Below, piece by piece: positions 8,999 through 16,335 of a stretch of 64,000 bases of DNA (positions are counted from its first letter, which is position 1; the number at the start of each line of letters is the position of its first letter). The notes below the pieces were generated by a model that had not been told where the DNA came from, did not search any database, and was given only the letters and a program-made list of their open reading frames with translations. Both the position numbers and the translations under genes were made by a program. The stretch is from contig NZ_JAEMNV010000001.1 of the NCBI RefSeq assembly GCF_016482825.1, forward strand, positions 744,001 through 808,000, in the 5' to 3' direction. Source of the DNA: Antrihabitans stalagmiti (lineage in GTDB: Bacteria > Actinomycetota > Actinomycetes > Mycobacteriales > Mycobacteriaceae).

Positions 8999-9970
8999 GT
9001 GCCGCCTGACCTTCCATCGCTCGTCTTCCGGAGTACTGCACTCACGGAAGGATTCACCGACGACGAACTGCAACGACGCTGCGACGACGGCGACCTGATA
9101 CGTGTTCGTCCAGGCGTCTACTGCCCCGCCGAATCAGCGACCGACCTCGACGCCGTCGCACGACATCGAGTGCTGATCTCGTCCACAGTGCCGAAACTCC
9201 TCGTCGAGTCGGTAGTGAGCCACACATCGGCTGCTGTGCTGCTCGGCTTGCCGCTATGGAATACGAGCCTGCGCAAGGTCACGTCGACAATCGATCGATC
9301 CAATGGTGGTCGAAGCTCGACCCATACTCACCTACGGTCAGCACCCTTCGCTGCCGACGAAGTGACCGCGATCGACGGAATACCGGTCTTCGGTCCGGTG
9401 CGGACGGTTGTTGACCTAGCCCGCACGTTCCCGTTCGAACAAGCCGTTGTCGTCGGGGATGCTGCGATGCAAAAGTTCGGCCTGACACACGATGAACTGT
9501 TCGACGGATTGCGCCGCTGGCCCCGTAGACCAGGCGCCCCGGCGGCACGTCGCGCCATCCGATTTATGGACGGTCGTAGTGAGAGCGTCGGCGAATCACG
9601 AAGCCGGGTGCGCATGCACGAAGCCGGTCTGCCTGCGCCGGAGTTGCAATACCGAATCGTCAGCGCGGACGGGCAGTTTCTCGGGCGGACGGACTTCTGC
9701 CTTCCCGACCTCGGTGTGATCGGCGAATTCGACGGCGCCTCCAAATACGGAAAGTTGCTGCGCCCCGGCCAAACTCCAAGCGAAGCAATCTTCGAGGAGA
9801 AGCGGCGCGAAGACAGCCTTCGCGACAGTGGTGCCGAGGTCGTGCGCTGGGTGTGGTCGGAGCTCGACGACTTTGCCACCGTTGCAGCGCGCTGGACGCG
9901 GGCAATCGAGCGGGCGACGGTCTCGCCGCATCCGCGCTGGCGACAGTCGACCTCGCCGTCCGATTGCTGA
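8999..9970 (+). CDS. AbiEi-like/DUF559-type protein between repeats
   Basis: A 323-residue protein with an N-terminal winged-helix-like stretch (DDELQRRCDDGDLIRVRPGVY, near 20-41) of the kind found in AbiEi-family antitoxins. The C-terminal part resembles the DUF559/Vsr-like nuclease fold: TDFCLPDLGVIGEFDG and EEKRREDSLRDSGAEVVRW supply spaced acidic and basic residues of a PD-(D/E)xK type site. Such proteins are common and lineage-expanded in Rhodococcus and relatives; no AbiEii toxin partner is adjacent. The start is a GTG. Its TGA (9968-9970) lies inside repeat copy 2. It interrupts two convergent hydrogenase operons and is the only gene here unrelated to hydrogenase, suggesting insertion. 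Function unproven. Confidence 0.75.
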   Translation: MPPDLPSLVFRSTALTEGFTDDELQRRCDDGDLIRVRPGVYCPAESATDLDAVARHRVLISSTVPKLLVESVVSHTSAAVLLGLPLWNTSLRKVTSTIDRSNGGRSSTHTHLRSAPFAADEVTAIDGIPVFGPVRTVVDLARTFPFEQAVVVGDAAMQKFGLTHDELFDGLRRWPRRPGAPAARRAIRFMDGRSESVGESRSRVRMHEAGLPAPELQYRIVSADGQFLGRTDFCLPDLGVIGEFDGASKYGKLLRPGQTPSEAIFEEKRREDSLRDSGAEVVRWVWSELDDFATVAARWTRAIERATVSPHPRWRQSTSPSDC

Positions 9971-10030
9971 CTTCACATGGCTGATCAGGCATGTGAGGTC
10001 AGCAATGCATTGGCGAGGTGAACATGTTCC
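9960..10030. repeat. 71-bp direct repeat with three palindromes, copy 2
   Basis: Second copy of the repeat at 8851-8921. The 30-bp palindrome is at 9970-9999; the second and third palindromes are perfect here: CAATGCATTG (10003-10012) and GAACATGTTC (10020-10029). It overlaps the stop codon of the AbiEi/DUF559-type gene and ends nine bases before the stop of the convergent second hypC, so it may also act as a bidirectional terminator. Confidence 0.85.
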
Positions 10031-10039
10031 AGCAGAGGG

Positions 10040-10285
10040 TCAGTCCTCCCGCGGCCGACCCATCATCTCGAGCCCCGCCATGGCGGAATCGGCTCCGGCC
10101 TTGTCCACCTTCTCCATGGCGAAGCCCATGTGGATCACTATCCAGTCCCCTGGTCCCACGGTAACGCCGTCGGCGAGCATGCCTATGTTCACCTTTCGGT
10201 TCTCTCCTGCGACGTCGACGAGTGCCAGTTGATCGCCGTAGCCCTCTAGCATTCGCACTACCTGGCCGGGGATTCCCAGGCACAT
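10040..10285 (-). CDS. hypC: HypC chaperone, copy 2
   Basis: An 81-residue HypC/HybG/HupF protein starting MCLGIPGQVV and carrying GDWIVIHMGFAMEKVDK. It is the last gene of the minus-strand structural operon and overlaps the end of the protease gene by 28 bases. Duplicate HypC-type chaperones often divide labour: one serves the HypD scaffold, the other the large subunit. Its place next to the protease suggests the large-subunit-specific chaperone; this is inference. Confidence 0.94.
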   Translation of the reverse strand: MCLGIPGQVVRMLEGYGDQLALVDVAGENRKVNIGMLADGVTVGPGDWIVIHMGFAMEKVDKAGADSAMAGLEMMGRPRED

Positions 10286-10779
10286 AAGGCGATCCTCCTT
10301 TCCAACACGTCGAATACGGCATCGATTGCGTCGACGACCGCAGCCTCGACGACGGGAGTCAACCCGATACCCTCCTCGATGCTGAGGACCTGACAGCCGA
10401 CGATCACCGTCGGTGGCAGCGTTCCGCCCAAAGCGCGCAGACTGGCGAATACCGCACCCGGATCCATGCTGTGCGCATCGAATTGCGCAGCGCCCAAATC
10501 CTGATCGGAGTCGACTTCGAACACCCGAAGGCGACCGGGCTCCCCTCGATCAGGCACAGCGTCGACCAGGATCAGCGCATCCCATCCGTCCAGCAATTCG
10601 TAGGCGAGATGGACGCCACGAATTCCGAAATCGACCGCGCGCACGCCGGTGGGGAGTTCACGTCCTGCCAGGCGACGCAACACTTCCGGGCCGAACCCGT
10701 CGTCGGACAGGAAAATATTGCCGATCCCGGCGACCAATATTCGGGGGTCGGATCGCAGGTCGGCCTGTGACGGCTCCAC
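10258..10779 (-). CDS. Hydrogenase large-subunit maturation protease (HyaD/HybD family)
   Basis: This nickel-dependent endopeptidase removes the C-terminal peptide of the large subunit after metal insertion. The 173 residues show the family start ILVAGIGNIFLSDDGFGPEV with the metal-binding acidic residue, ALILVDAV in the middle, and DAHSMDPG with the metal-ligand histidine. The GTG start immediately follows the stop of the 39-residue membrane protein gene. Its predicted substrate is the peptide after DPCLPCGVH of the large subunit encoded upstream in the same operon. Confidence 0.93.
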   Translation of the reverse strand: MEPSQADLRSDPRILVAGIGNIFLSDDGFGPEVLRRLAGRELPTGVRAVDFGIRGVHLAYELLDGWDALILVDAVPDRGEPGRLRVFEVDSDQDLGAAQFDAHSMDPGAVFASLRALGGTLPPTVIVGCQVLSIEEGIGLTPVVEAAVVDAIDAVFDVLERRIALCAWESPAR

Positions 10780-10899
10780 CTACATTTGCCGCATTCGGAT
10801 GTACCGCTTGATGTCGGGCAGCGAACTGATGCCCACGACCACACCGGCGGCGAGCAGCACCGCCATCGCGATCGTGGCGACTTCTCCAATTACTCTCAT
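10780..10899 (-). CDS. 39-residue single-helix membrane protein
   Basis: A very small gene that is easily missed. Its ATG at 10899 overlaps the upstream stop as ATGA and has AAAGGAG about eight bases ahead. The product has one hydrophobic helix (about residues 8-25) followed by a short basic tail, LPDIKRYIRMRQM. Similar tiny actinobacterial proteins with a DIKRY tail exist (I think as DUF6893). The tight coupling to the protease gene and the previous gene makes expression very likely. It might anchor a hydrogenase component to the membrane; that role is inference. Confidence 0.75.
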   Translation of the reverse strand: MRVIGEVATIAMAVLLAAGVVVGISSLPDIKRYIRMRQM

Positions 10900-12254
10900 T
10901 GTCGAATCTCCTTTCCTGTGACCGCATCCGACGAAAGGGGCTGCAGTTCGTCGGGTGCGAAGTAGAGGTACCTGCCGTACCAGTCGTGCATATCGCTGGC
11001 GGGGTCGTCGACGAGGACGACGCCGACGTGGATCTCGCCGTCGACATCGCCGTGCACCAGCGCGACTCGCGCGATCTGCCCGTCGTAGAACAGGTCTTGC
11101 GCATCCGCCCGGCGGGACGGCTTCAAGCGGACCATCGAACCCTTCGCGACATGTACTCCGTCGATCGAGATGCCGTCCAACTCGGGCTGCACGCTGGTAT
11201 CGGATTCCTCGGACCACCAGGGGATTTCGTCGTCGAGTTCGGGCAGCATCCGTGGGTGCGGATCACGCAGGACGCCGTGTAGTTGCGCGAGTTCCTGCGG
11301 CGACATCGCATCACATCGATCGATGATCGCCGCCGCCATCGGATCGGTCGCCCGCGCCTGCGCCTTCTCCTCGTCGGTCAGCGTCATGATCCGCAGGCTG
11401 AGGATCTCGTCGATCTCCGTCGAATCGAACAACGCGCCACCGCTCTGTTCGGCGACCTCGGGGTAGTCGTACAGGATGATCGGTGAGACGAGAACGATGT
11501 CGGTTTCACCCGGCGCACCTGCGAGCACAGGGAAGCAGCGGTGCTGAGCGCAGCCGACTACCACGGCAACCGCGTCGTCGGCAGGCTCGAGTAGCGAAAC
11601 GAACTGCCCGGCTTCGATTGTCAGGATTTGATGGGCTCCGATGAACGACGTGCCGATCGCCTGGTCCTTCGTCGCGGCGGATCCACCGCGGTTGTGAACC
11701 GCAACGGCCACGCGCGAAAACTCTCCGACTTCCTCGACCGAGACCGCCACGGACCCGTGTAGCGACGACCTGGACCGCACTACGCGACCTTCGACAACGT
11801 CGTTGTGCCGCAACACCTCCGTCTCCGAACCACCCTCGAAATGCAGAGGGAATTCGATCCCGGTGCCGACGTTGGCCAGCTCGACAGGTCCGATCTCGAC
11901 CTCGCATTCGATCGCTTCGTCCCACGACACCCAGCGCGTTGCGCCGACGGTCAGGTCACCGACCGCGACGAAACCGTCCCCGGTCGCCTGTTCGATGCGG
12001 CGACGCTGAAGTTGCAGGCAGCGGACGGTGATCGACAATCGACAGTCGCCGATCGAGCGCACCACAACCTGTGTCGACATCGACGAGTCCTCGCCGAGGC
12101 CGGCATCGGCTGCACCGGGTGGGCCGAGCACGCCGAACTGCCAGCGCGACTGGTTCTTTCCCGACGTGGACCGATACGGGTACAGCAGGTAGCCCTCGTA
12201 CAGCACCGCATCCGCGACCGCTCGCACATTGTCGATTCCCGCATAGGTTGTCAT
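10896..12254 (-). CDS. Conserved hydrogenase-locus protein, 452 residues, unknown function
   Basis: The ATG at 12254 overlaps the preceding stop (ATGA), giving a protein that begins MTTYAGIDNVRAVADAVLYE and includes YPYRSTSGKNQSRWQFGVL. An in-frame extension to 12677 lies wholly inside the upstream gene and is not credible. The protein is soluble with no evident transmembrane segment and no clustered cysteines; the C-terminal third contains RLKPSRRADAQDLFYDG and a YFAPDELQPLS end. I do not recognise the fold. It probably acts in assembly or in electron coupling of the hydrogenase, by operon context only. Confidence 0.8.
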   Translation of the reverse strand: MTTYAGIDNVRAVADAVLYEGYLLYPYRSTSGKNQSRWQFGVLGPPGAADAGLGEDSSMSTQVVVRSIGDCRLSITVRCLQLQRRRIEQATGDGFVAVGDLTVGATRWVSWDEAIECEVEIGPVELANVGTGIEFPLHFEGGSETEVLRHNDVVEGRVVRSRSSLHGSVAVSVEEVGEFSRVAVAVHNRGGSAATKDQAIGTSFIGAHQILTIEAGQFVSLLEPADDAVAVVVGCAQHRCFPVLAGAPGETDIVLVSPIILYDYPEVAEQSGGALFDSTEIDEILSLRIMTLTDEEKAQARATDPMAAAIIDRCDAMSPQELAQLHGVLRDPHPRMLPELDDEIPWWSEESDTSVQPELDGISIDGVHVAKGSMVRLKPSRRADAQDLFYDGQIARVALVHGDVDGEIHVGVVLVDDPASDMHDWYGRYLYFAPDELQPLSSDAVTGKEIRQ

Positions 12255-12889
12255 GCGCTCACCTCCCGCTGCAGCAGGTGGTGCACTGCCTCGTCGAGAC
12301 TGATCAATCCTCGATCGGACTTGAACTTCGCGAGCGCTTCGATCGTCTCGTGGTCGAGCCGAAGCCAGCCGGTGCTCGGAAAATGTTCGCGGATCAACTG
12401 TTTCCACACCGACACCGGTAGGTCGTAGGACGCTTGGCGATCCCACGGAACCTGGGCGACGTTGAATCCGGTATCGCCTTTCGTGAAAACCGTTCCGCTG
12501 AAAAGGAACTCGATCGGGACGACGCCGTCCTCGCCGAGCGCGTGCAGATACTTCGACGCCGCGACCTCGAAGTCGTAGGTGCACGGCAACGCGAGGTCGA
12601 CCTCGCACGTGTCGGTGAACCCCTGCACCATCGCGGTCGCCTGCAGCCACATGAAGGACCGCAGCGTCGACGTCCACCGCTCACGAGGACCGAACAGATC
12701 TTGCAACCCAGCGCCTTCGTCCTCGGTGTAGCGACGCTTCTGCGGTTCGATCCGCACTTGCGCCCGCAGCGCGACCGCACGTACCGGCGTCCCAGTCGTT
12801 TCGTCTATCCGCAAGCGGGCATTGAGGATCGGCACAGCCCCGTGAGCCTGCGCCGTCACTTCGAGCACCGCGAACGCCAGCTCGGTCAT
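12251..12889 (-). CDS. Hydrogenase-locus protein, DUF6084-like
   Basis: A 212-residue soluble protein. It starts MTELAFAVLEV and contains LNARLRIDETTG, then LPCTYDFEVAASKYL and FSGTVFTKGDTGFNV. From memory this matches a family (DUF6084) found beside actinobacterial group 1h hydrogenases. No enzyme motif is visible. Both ends overlap neighbours by four bases (ATGA), so it is translated as part of the hydrogenase operon. Function unknown. Confidence 0.75.
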   Translation of the reverse strand: MTELAFAVLEVTAQAHGAVPILNARLRIDETTGTPVRAVALRAQVRIEPQKRRYTEDEGAGLQDLFGPRERWTSTLRSFMWLQATAMVQGFTDTCEVDLALPCTYDFEVAASKYLHALGEDGVVPIEFLFSGTVFTKGDTGFNVAQVPWDRQASYDLPVSVWKQLIREHFPSTGWLRLDHETIEALAKFKSDRGLISLDEAVHHLLQREVSA

Positions 12890-13545
12890 GGCAGCCTCGC
12901 GACGCGCGCACGGTTGGTGACCTGCTCGAAGAAGCCGTCGATCTCACGGCGTGCATCCTGCCCGCCGTCGAATCCCCGCCACAGCTTCCGCAAGGTTCCG
13001 ACCAACTGATAGCAGGCGTCGATCGGGACGAGGTAGCACTCGGGATCGCCCTCGCCACGGTCCGGTATCCGGATCAGTAGCGCCTCCACATCCGGCAGCA
13101 GCAACGACAACTCCGGATTCTCGGCGCACACCTCCTCCCAGACATCCAGCGGCAGTTCCGATTCCGTTGCACCAGCGGGACCTGGATAGAACGCGACGGT
13201 CCGATCGAGAGCCGAGTTGCGGAAGAAGAACGCGAGTCCGACCGGTATCTGCAACGCATCCCAGCGTCCCGGCGACAACCCGAAGTCGGGAAACGTCAGA
13301 TAACGATCCGGGACCGCACGGTAGCGCAGGGTGGCCGACTGGTCGCTGAACAGCAGGTAGCAGCCGCGGCAGACGCACATCAGTTGGCGCCCTTGCATAC
13401 TCACCACGTGCTGATGTTCGTCGCGGATGGGTTCGGCACACATCTCGCAACGTTCGCCGACGACCTGACGTGGACGCTCGGTTGCAATCCGGCGCAGCAC
13501 GCTCAGCGCCGAACCTGGGATGCGGCCGTTGGTCCCTGTCGTCAT
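12886..13545 (-). CDS. Zinc-ribbon-like hydrogenase-locus protein, DUF5947-like
   Basis: The ATG at 13545 overlaps the stop of the NifU/Rieske-like gene, giving 219 residues. The N-terminal third carries a cysteine set, CEMC at 33-36 and CVCRGC at 57-62, spaced like a zinc ribbon or small iron-sulfur site. The rest, with FPDFGLSPGRWDALQIPVG and AFYPGPAGATES, is conserved in my memory of the family DUF5947, which travels with actinobacterial hydrogenases. It might deliver metal or electrons. An alternative start at 13686 lies within the upstream gene and is unnecessary. Confidence 0.78.
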   Translation of the reverse strand: MTTGTNGRIPGSALSVLRRIATERPRQVVGERCEMCAEPIRDEHQHVVSMQGRQLMCVCRGCYLLFSDQSATLRYRAVPDRYLTFPDFGLSPGRWDALQIPVGLAFFFRNSALDRTVAFYPGPAGATESELPLDVWEEVCAENPELSLLLPDVEALLIRIPDRGEGDPECYLVPIDACYQLVGTLRKLWRGFDGGQDARREIDGFFEQVTNRARVARLP

Positions 13546-14465
13546 CCGGCCGCCTCTGCTGCGGGTACGGCGATCGACAGCACGCCGTCCTTGATCAGGA
13601 CCGGAAGTGGGTCGAGGTGTTCGGAGCTGTCGTCGAGGCCTGCACCGGCGCTGCGAATGTCGTAGTGCGCATGGCAGATCGGGCAACGCAGGATCGCGTC
13701 ACCTGCCACGCCGCCCGCACGACGCGCGAGTACTGCGCCGGCAAGGGAGTTCAGACATGCCGGACAACGGTCGCGGTAGGCGTAGAGGTCGTCACCGACC
13801 CGAGCTGCCAGGATCGACAACCCGCCGACCGCAAATCCCCCGACCTCACCGGGACCGAGTTCGGCAAGATCTGGGACCGCAACCCACGATCCGGACACCT
13901 GCGATACCGAATGCACTCTCGCCATAAGTGACTCGGCCGATATCAATCCCTTCGGCGCGGCCGGTTCGCCGACCACTTCGATGTCGGTCGTTTCGGGCGC
14001 CGCTGCCTGGACAGCGTCCTTGACCGCGAGTTCGAGTGTCACCGACGACGACGGGCAGGTCTTGCAACTACCCGTCAGACGAAGCCGCACAACGGTATCC
14101 GCGACGCCGATCAGTTCGACGTCGCCACCGTGCGAGCCGAGATACGGTCGCACGCTGTCCAGCGCAGTGCGGACCCGAGTTTCGACGTCGTGCGGATGTA
14201 GGCCGTGGACGAGGAGCAGGCTGGCGACCAGGTCGTCGGTCGCCAGCTCGTCGAGCACCGCGTGATTCCCCGTCGCCCGCAACACTCCGATGACTCGCTC
14301 GAGGCCCGCGCCGTACAGATCGACGACTTCCCGCACGAGCTGCTCGGCTCGCTCACGAGCGACGACACCACCGGCCGAACTGGCGTCGAGCAACGACTCG
14401 ATGCGTTCACCCGCGGAGCGCCACTGGCCGGAATCCTCGCTGCTGCTGTCCCTTTCGTGCTCCAT
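13542..14465 (-). CDS. hhyE: NifU-C/Rieske-like iron-sulfur protein, HhyE-like
   Basis: A 307-residue two-part protein. Residues about 95-165 form a NifU C-terminal domain (YLGSHGGDVELIG and CKTCPSS, cysteines 134 and 137). Residues about 190-300 resemble a Rieske fold, but the ligand motifs read CPAC (234-237) and CPICHAH (261-267), so cysteines occupy positions where Rieske proteins have histidines. Mycobacterial work proposed that HhyE, the equivalent gene beside hhySL, relays electrons from the hydrogenase to the quinone pool; that assignment is by analogy. It follows the large-subunit gene by about 30 bases. It is expected to be cytoplasmic, with no signal peptide. Confidence 0.8.
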   Translation of the reverse strand: MEHERDSSSEDSGQWRSAGERIESLLDASSAGGVVARERAEQLVREVVDLYGAGLERVIGVLRATGNHAVLDELATDDLVASLLLVHGLHPHDVETRVRTALDSVRPYLGSHGGDVELIGVADTVVRLRLTGSCKTCPSSSVTLELAVKDAVQAAAPETTDIEVVGEPAAPKGLISAESLMARVHSVSQVSGSWVAVPDLAELGPGEVGGFAVGGLSILAARVGDDLYAYRDRCPACLNSLAGAVLARRAGGVAGDAILRCPICHAHYDIRSAGAGLDDSSEHLDPLPVLIKDGVLSIAVPAAEAAG

Positions 14466-14495
14466 GTTCGCCTGTATCCCGCCGTCTACCGTCGA

Positions 14496-16292
14496 TCACT
14501 CGCCGGTGACGGATTGTGTCGGCGAGTGCAACTTTTCGAGGGTCTTGCCTTCGCCGAGATACATGTGCACGCCGCACGGCAGGCACGGATCGAAACTGCG
14601 GACGGTCCGCATGATGTCGATCCCCTTGAAGTTGTCCCGATCGTTCTCCTCGAAAATCGGCTGACCCTGTACCGCATCCTCGTAGGGACCCGGCGTGCCG
14701 TAGCTGTCCCGCGGGTTGGCATTCCACGGGGTCGGTGGATACGGATGGTAGTTCGCGATCTTGCCGTCACGAATCACCATGTGGTGGGACAGCACTCCAC
14801 GAACAGCCTCCGTGAAGCCGCATCCGATGGCTTCGTCGGGTACTTCGAACTTCTCCCACGTCTTCGTCCTGCCTGCACGGATCTCGACGAGTGCCTTCTC
14901 CGCGAAGTGCAGTGCACACGCCGCCGCGTAGGCCTGGAAATAGGTGCGTGCTCGATTGCGTTCGATCGTGTTGCTGCCGTGCACCGGAACCTTCCACTCG
15001 AACTCGGCGGGCCCCTTCAGTGCGGTCTTCGGCAGATTGATCTTGACGCTGTTACCGGTCGACTGGACGTAGCCGATGTCGACCAAACCCGCCAACGCGG
15101 TGGACCACAGTCGCGCAAGCGGTCCACCACCGGTGTCGAGGGCGAGATGATCGGTGCCGTCGAACCACCGCGGCGACATGACCCAGCTGTACTTGTCGTC
15201 CATGTCCCGCTTCTGCGGATGCGGATTCGTGTGTTGATTCCACGGGTGCCGACGATCGACGGGGTTGCCGAGCGGATCGTTCTTCACGAACATTTCCTGG
15301 TCGGTCCAGTCGTCGTAATACGAACTGCCCAAAAGGATTCGGATCCCCAAATTGATGTCGACGAGCGACGTCGTCACCAGTTTGCCGTCGACGACGACGC
15401 CGGGGGTGACGAACATCTTGCGGCCCCACTTCTCCATATCCTTGTAAGCGAAGTTGCAGACGTCCGGATCCTGGAACGATCCCCAGCAGCCGAGGAGGGT
15501 GCGGCGCAGGCCGACCTGCTCGTAGCCGGGCAGCGCCTCGTAGAAGAAGTCGAACAGGTCGTCGTGCATCGGTACGACCTTCTTCATGAACTCGATGTAG
15601 CGCATCAGACGAGTCATGTAGTCGGTCATCAGCTGGATCGTTGCGACGGTGCCGACACCGCCCGGATACAGCGTGGACGGGTGCACATGGCGACCCTCCA
15701 TGAGGCAGAACATCTCTCGCGTGTATCGGCTCACGTGCAGTGCTTCGCGATAGAACTCACCGGTGAACGGGTTGAGCGCCCGCATGATGTCGCCGATGGT
15801 CTTGTAGCCGTGCTCACCCGCGTGCGGTGACTCGGTTCGGTTCGCCTGCTCCAGCACCCCCGGGTTGGTCTCGGACACCATCTTTTCGCAGAAGTCGACG
15901 CCGACCAGATTCTCTTGAAAGATGTTGTGGTCGAACATGTATTCTGCGGCTTCGCCGAGATTGACGATCCACTCGCCGAGATGCGGCGGCTTCACCCCGT
16001 ATGCCATGTTCTGTGCGTAGCAGGAGCACGTGGCGTGGTTGTCGCCGCAGATGCCGCAGATGCGGCTGGTGATGAAGTGGGCGTCGCGGGGGTCCTTACC
16101 TTTCATAAAAATCGAGTAGCCACGGAAGATCGACGAGGTGCTGTGGCACTCGACGACCTCGCGCTGCTTGAAGTCGATTTTGGTGTAGATGCCGAGGCTG
16201 CCGACGATGCGCGTGATCGGGTCCCACGCCATTTCGACGAGGCCGTCCGAACCGGTCGATTTGCTGGAGGCACCTGGAATTATCGTTGTCAT
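14496..16292 (-). CDS. hhyL: [NiFe] hydrogenase large subunit, group 1h
   Basis: Catalytic subunit carrying the Ni-Fe(CN)2CO site that splits hydrogen. Start set at ATG 16292 (598 residues; MTTIIPGASS) with GAGAGGG upstream. The L1 motif RICGIC is at 77-82 and the L2 motif DPCLPCGVH near the C-terminus, followed by a 22-residue tail for the maturation protease to remove. Long stretches such as MAWDPITRIVGSLGIYTKID and GRHVHPSTLYPGGVGTV match my memory of the actinobacterial-type enzyme of Ralstonia eutropha and of Mycobacterium Hhy. Family knowledge: these enzymes are oxygen-insensitive and can oxidise atmospheric hydrogen. A 541-codon open frame on the other strand is only its shadow. Confidence 0.95.
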   Translation of the reverse strand: MTTIIPGASSKSTGSDGLVEMAWDPITRIVGSLGIYTKIDFKQREVVECHSTSSIFRGYSIFMKGKDPRDAHFITSRICGICGDNHATCSCYAQNMAYGVKPPHLGEWIVNLGEAAEYMFDHNIFQENLVGVDFCEKMVSETNPGVLEQANRTESPHAGEHGYKTIGDIMRALNPFTGEFYREALHVSRYTREMFCLMEGRHVHPSTLYPGGVGTVATIQLMTDYMTRLMRYIEFMKKVVPMHDDLFDFFYEALPGYEQVGLRRTLLGCWGSFQDPDVCNFAYKDMEKWGRKMFVTPGVVVDGKLVTTSLVDINLGIRILLGSSYYDDWTDQEMFVKNDPLGNPVDRRHPWNQHTNPHPQKRDMDDKYSWVMSPRWFDGTDHLALDTGGGPLARLWSTALAGLVDIGYVQSTGNSVKINLPKTALKGPAEFEWKVPVHGSNTIERNRARTYFQAYAAACALHFAEKALVEIRAGRTKTWEKFEVPDEAIGCGFTEAVRGVLSHHMVIRDGKIANYHPYPPTPWNANPRDSYGTPGPYEDAVQGQPIFEENDRDNFKGIDIMRTVRSFDPCLPCGVHMYLGEGKTLEKLHSPTQSVTGE

Positions 16293-16335
16293 TCGAATCG
16301 CCCTCTCAGAGGCAGGCGTGGGTCCGGGCCTGGAG

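Noticed and set aside
10896-12677. 593-codon form of the 452-residue gene
   Set aside because: The first 141 codons overlap the DUF6084-like gene; the internal ATG at 12254 forms an ATGA overlap like its neighbours.
14205-15830. 541-codon open frame on the plus strand
   Set aside because: Antisense to the hydrogenase large subunit gene; arises from GC-rich codon use and has no recognisable domain.
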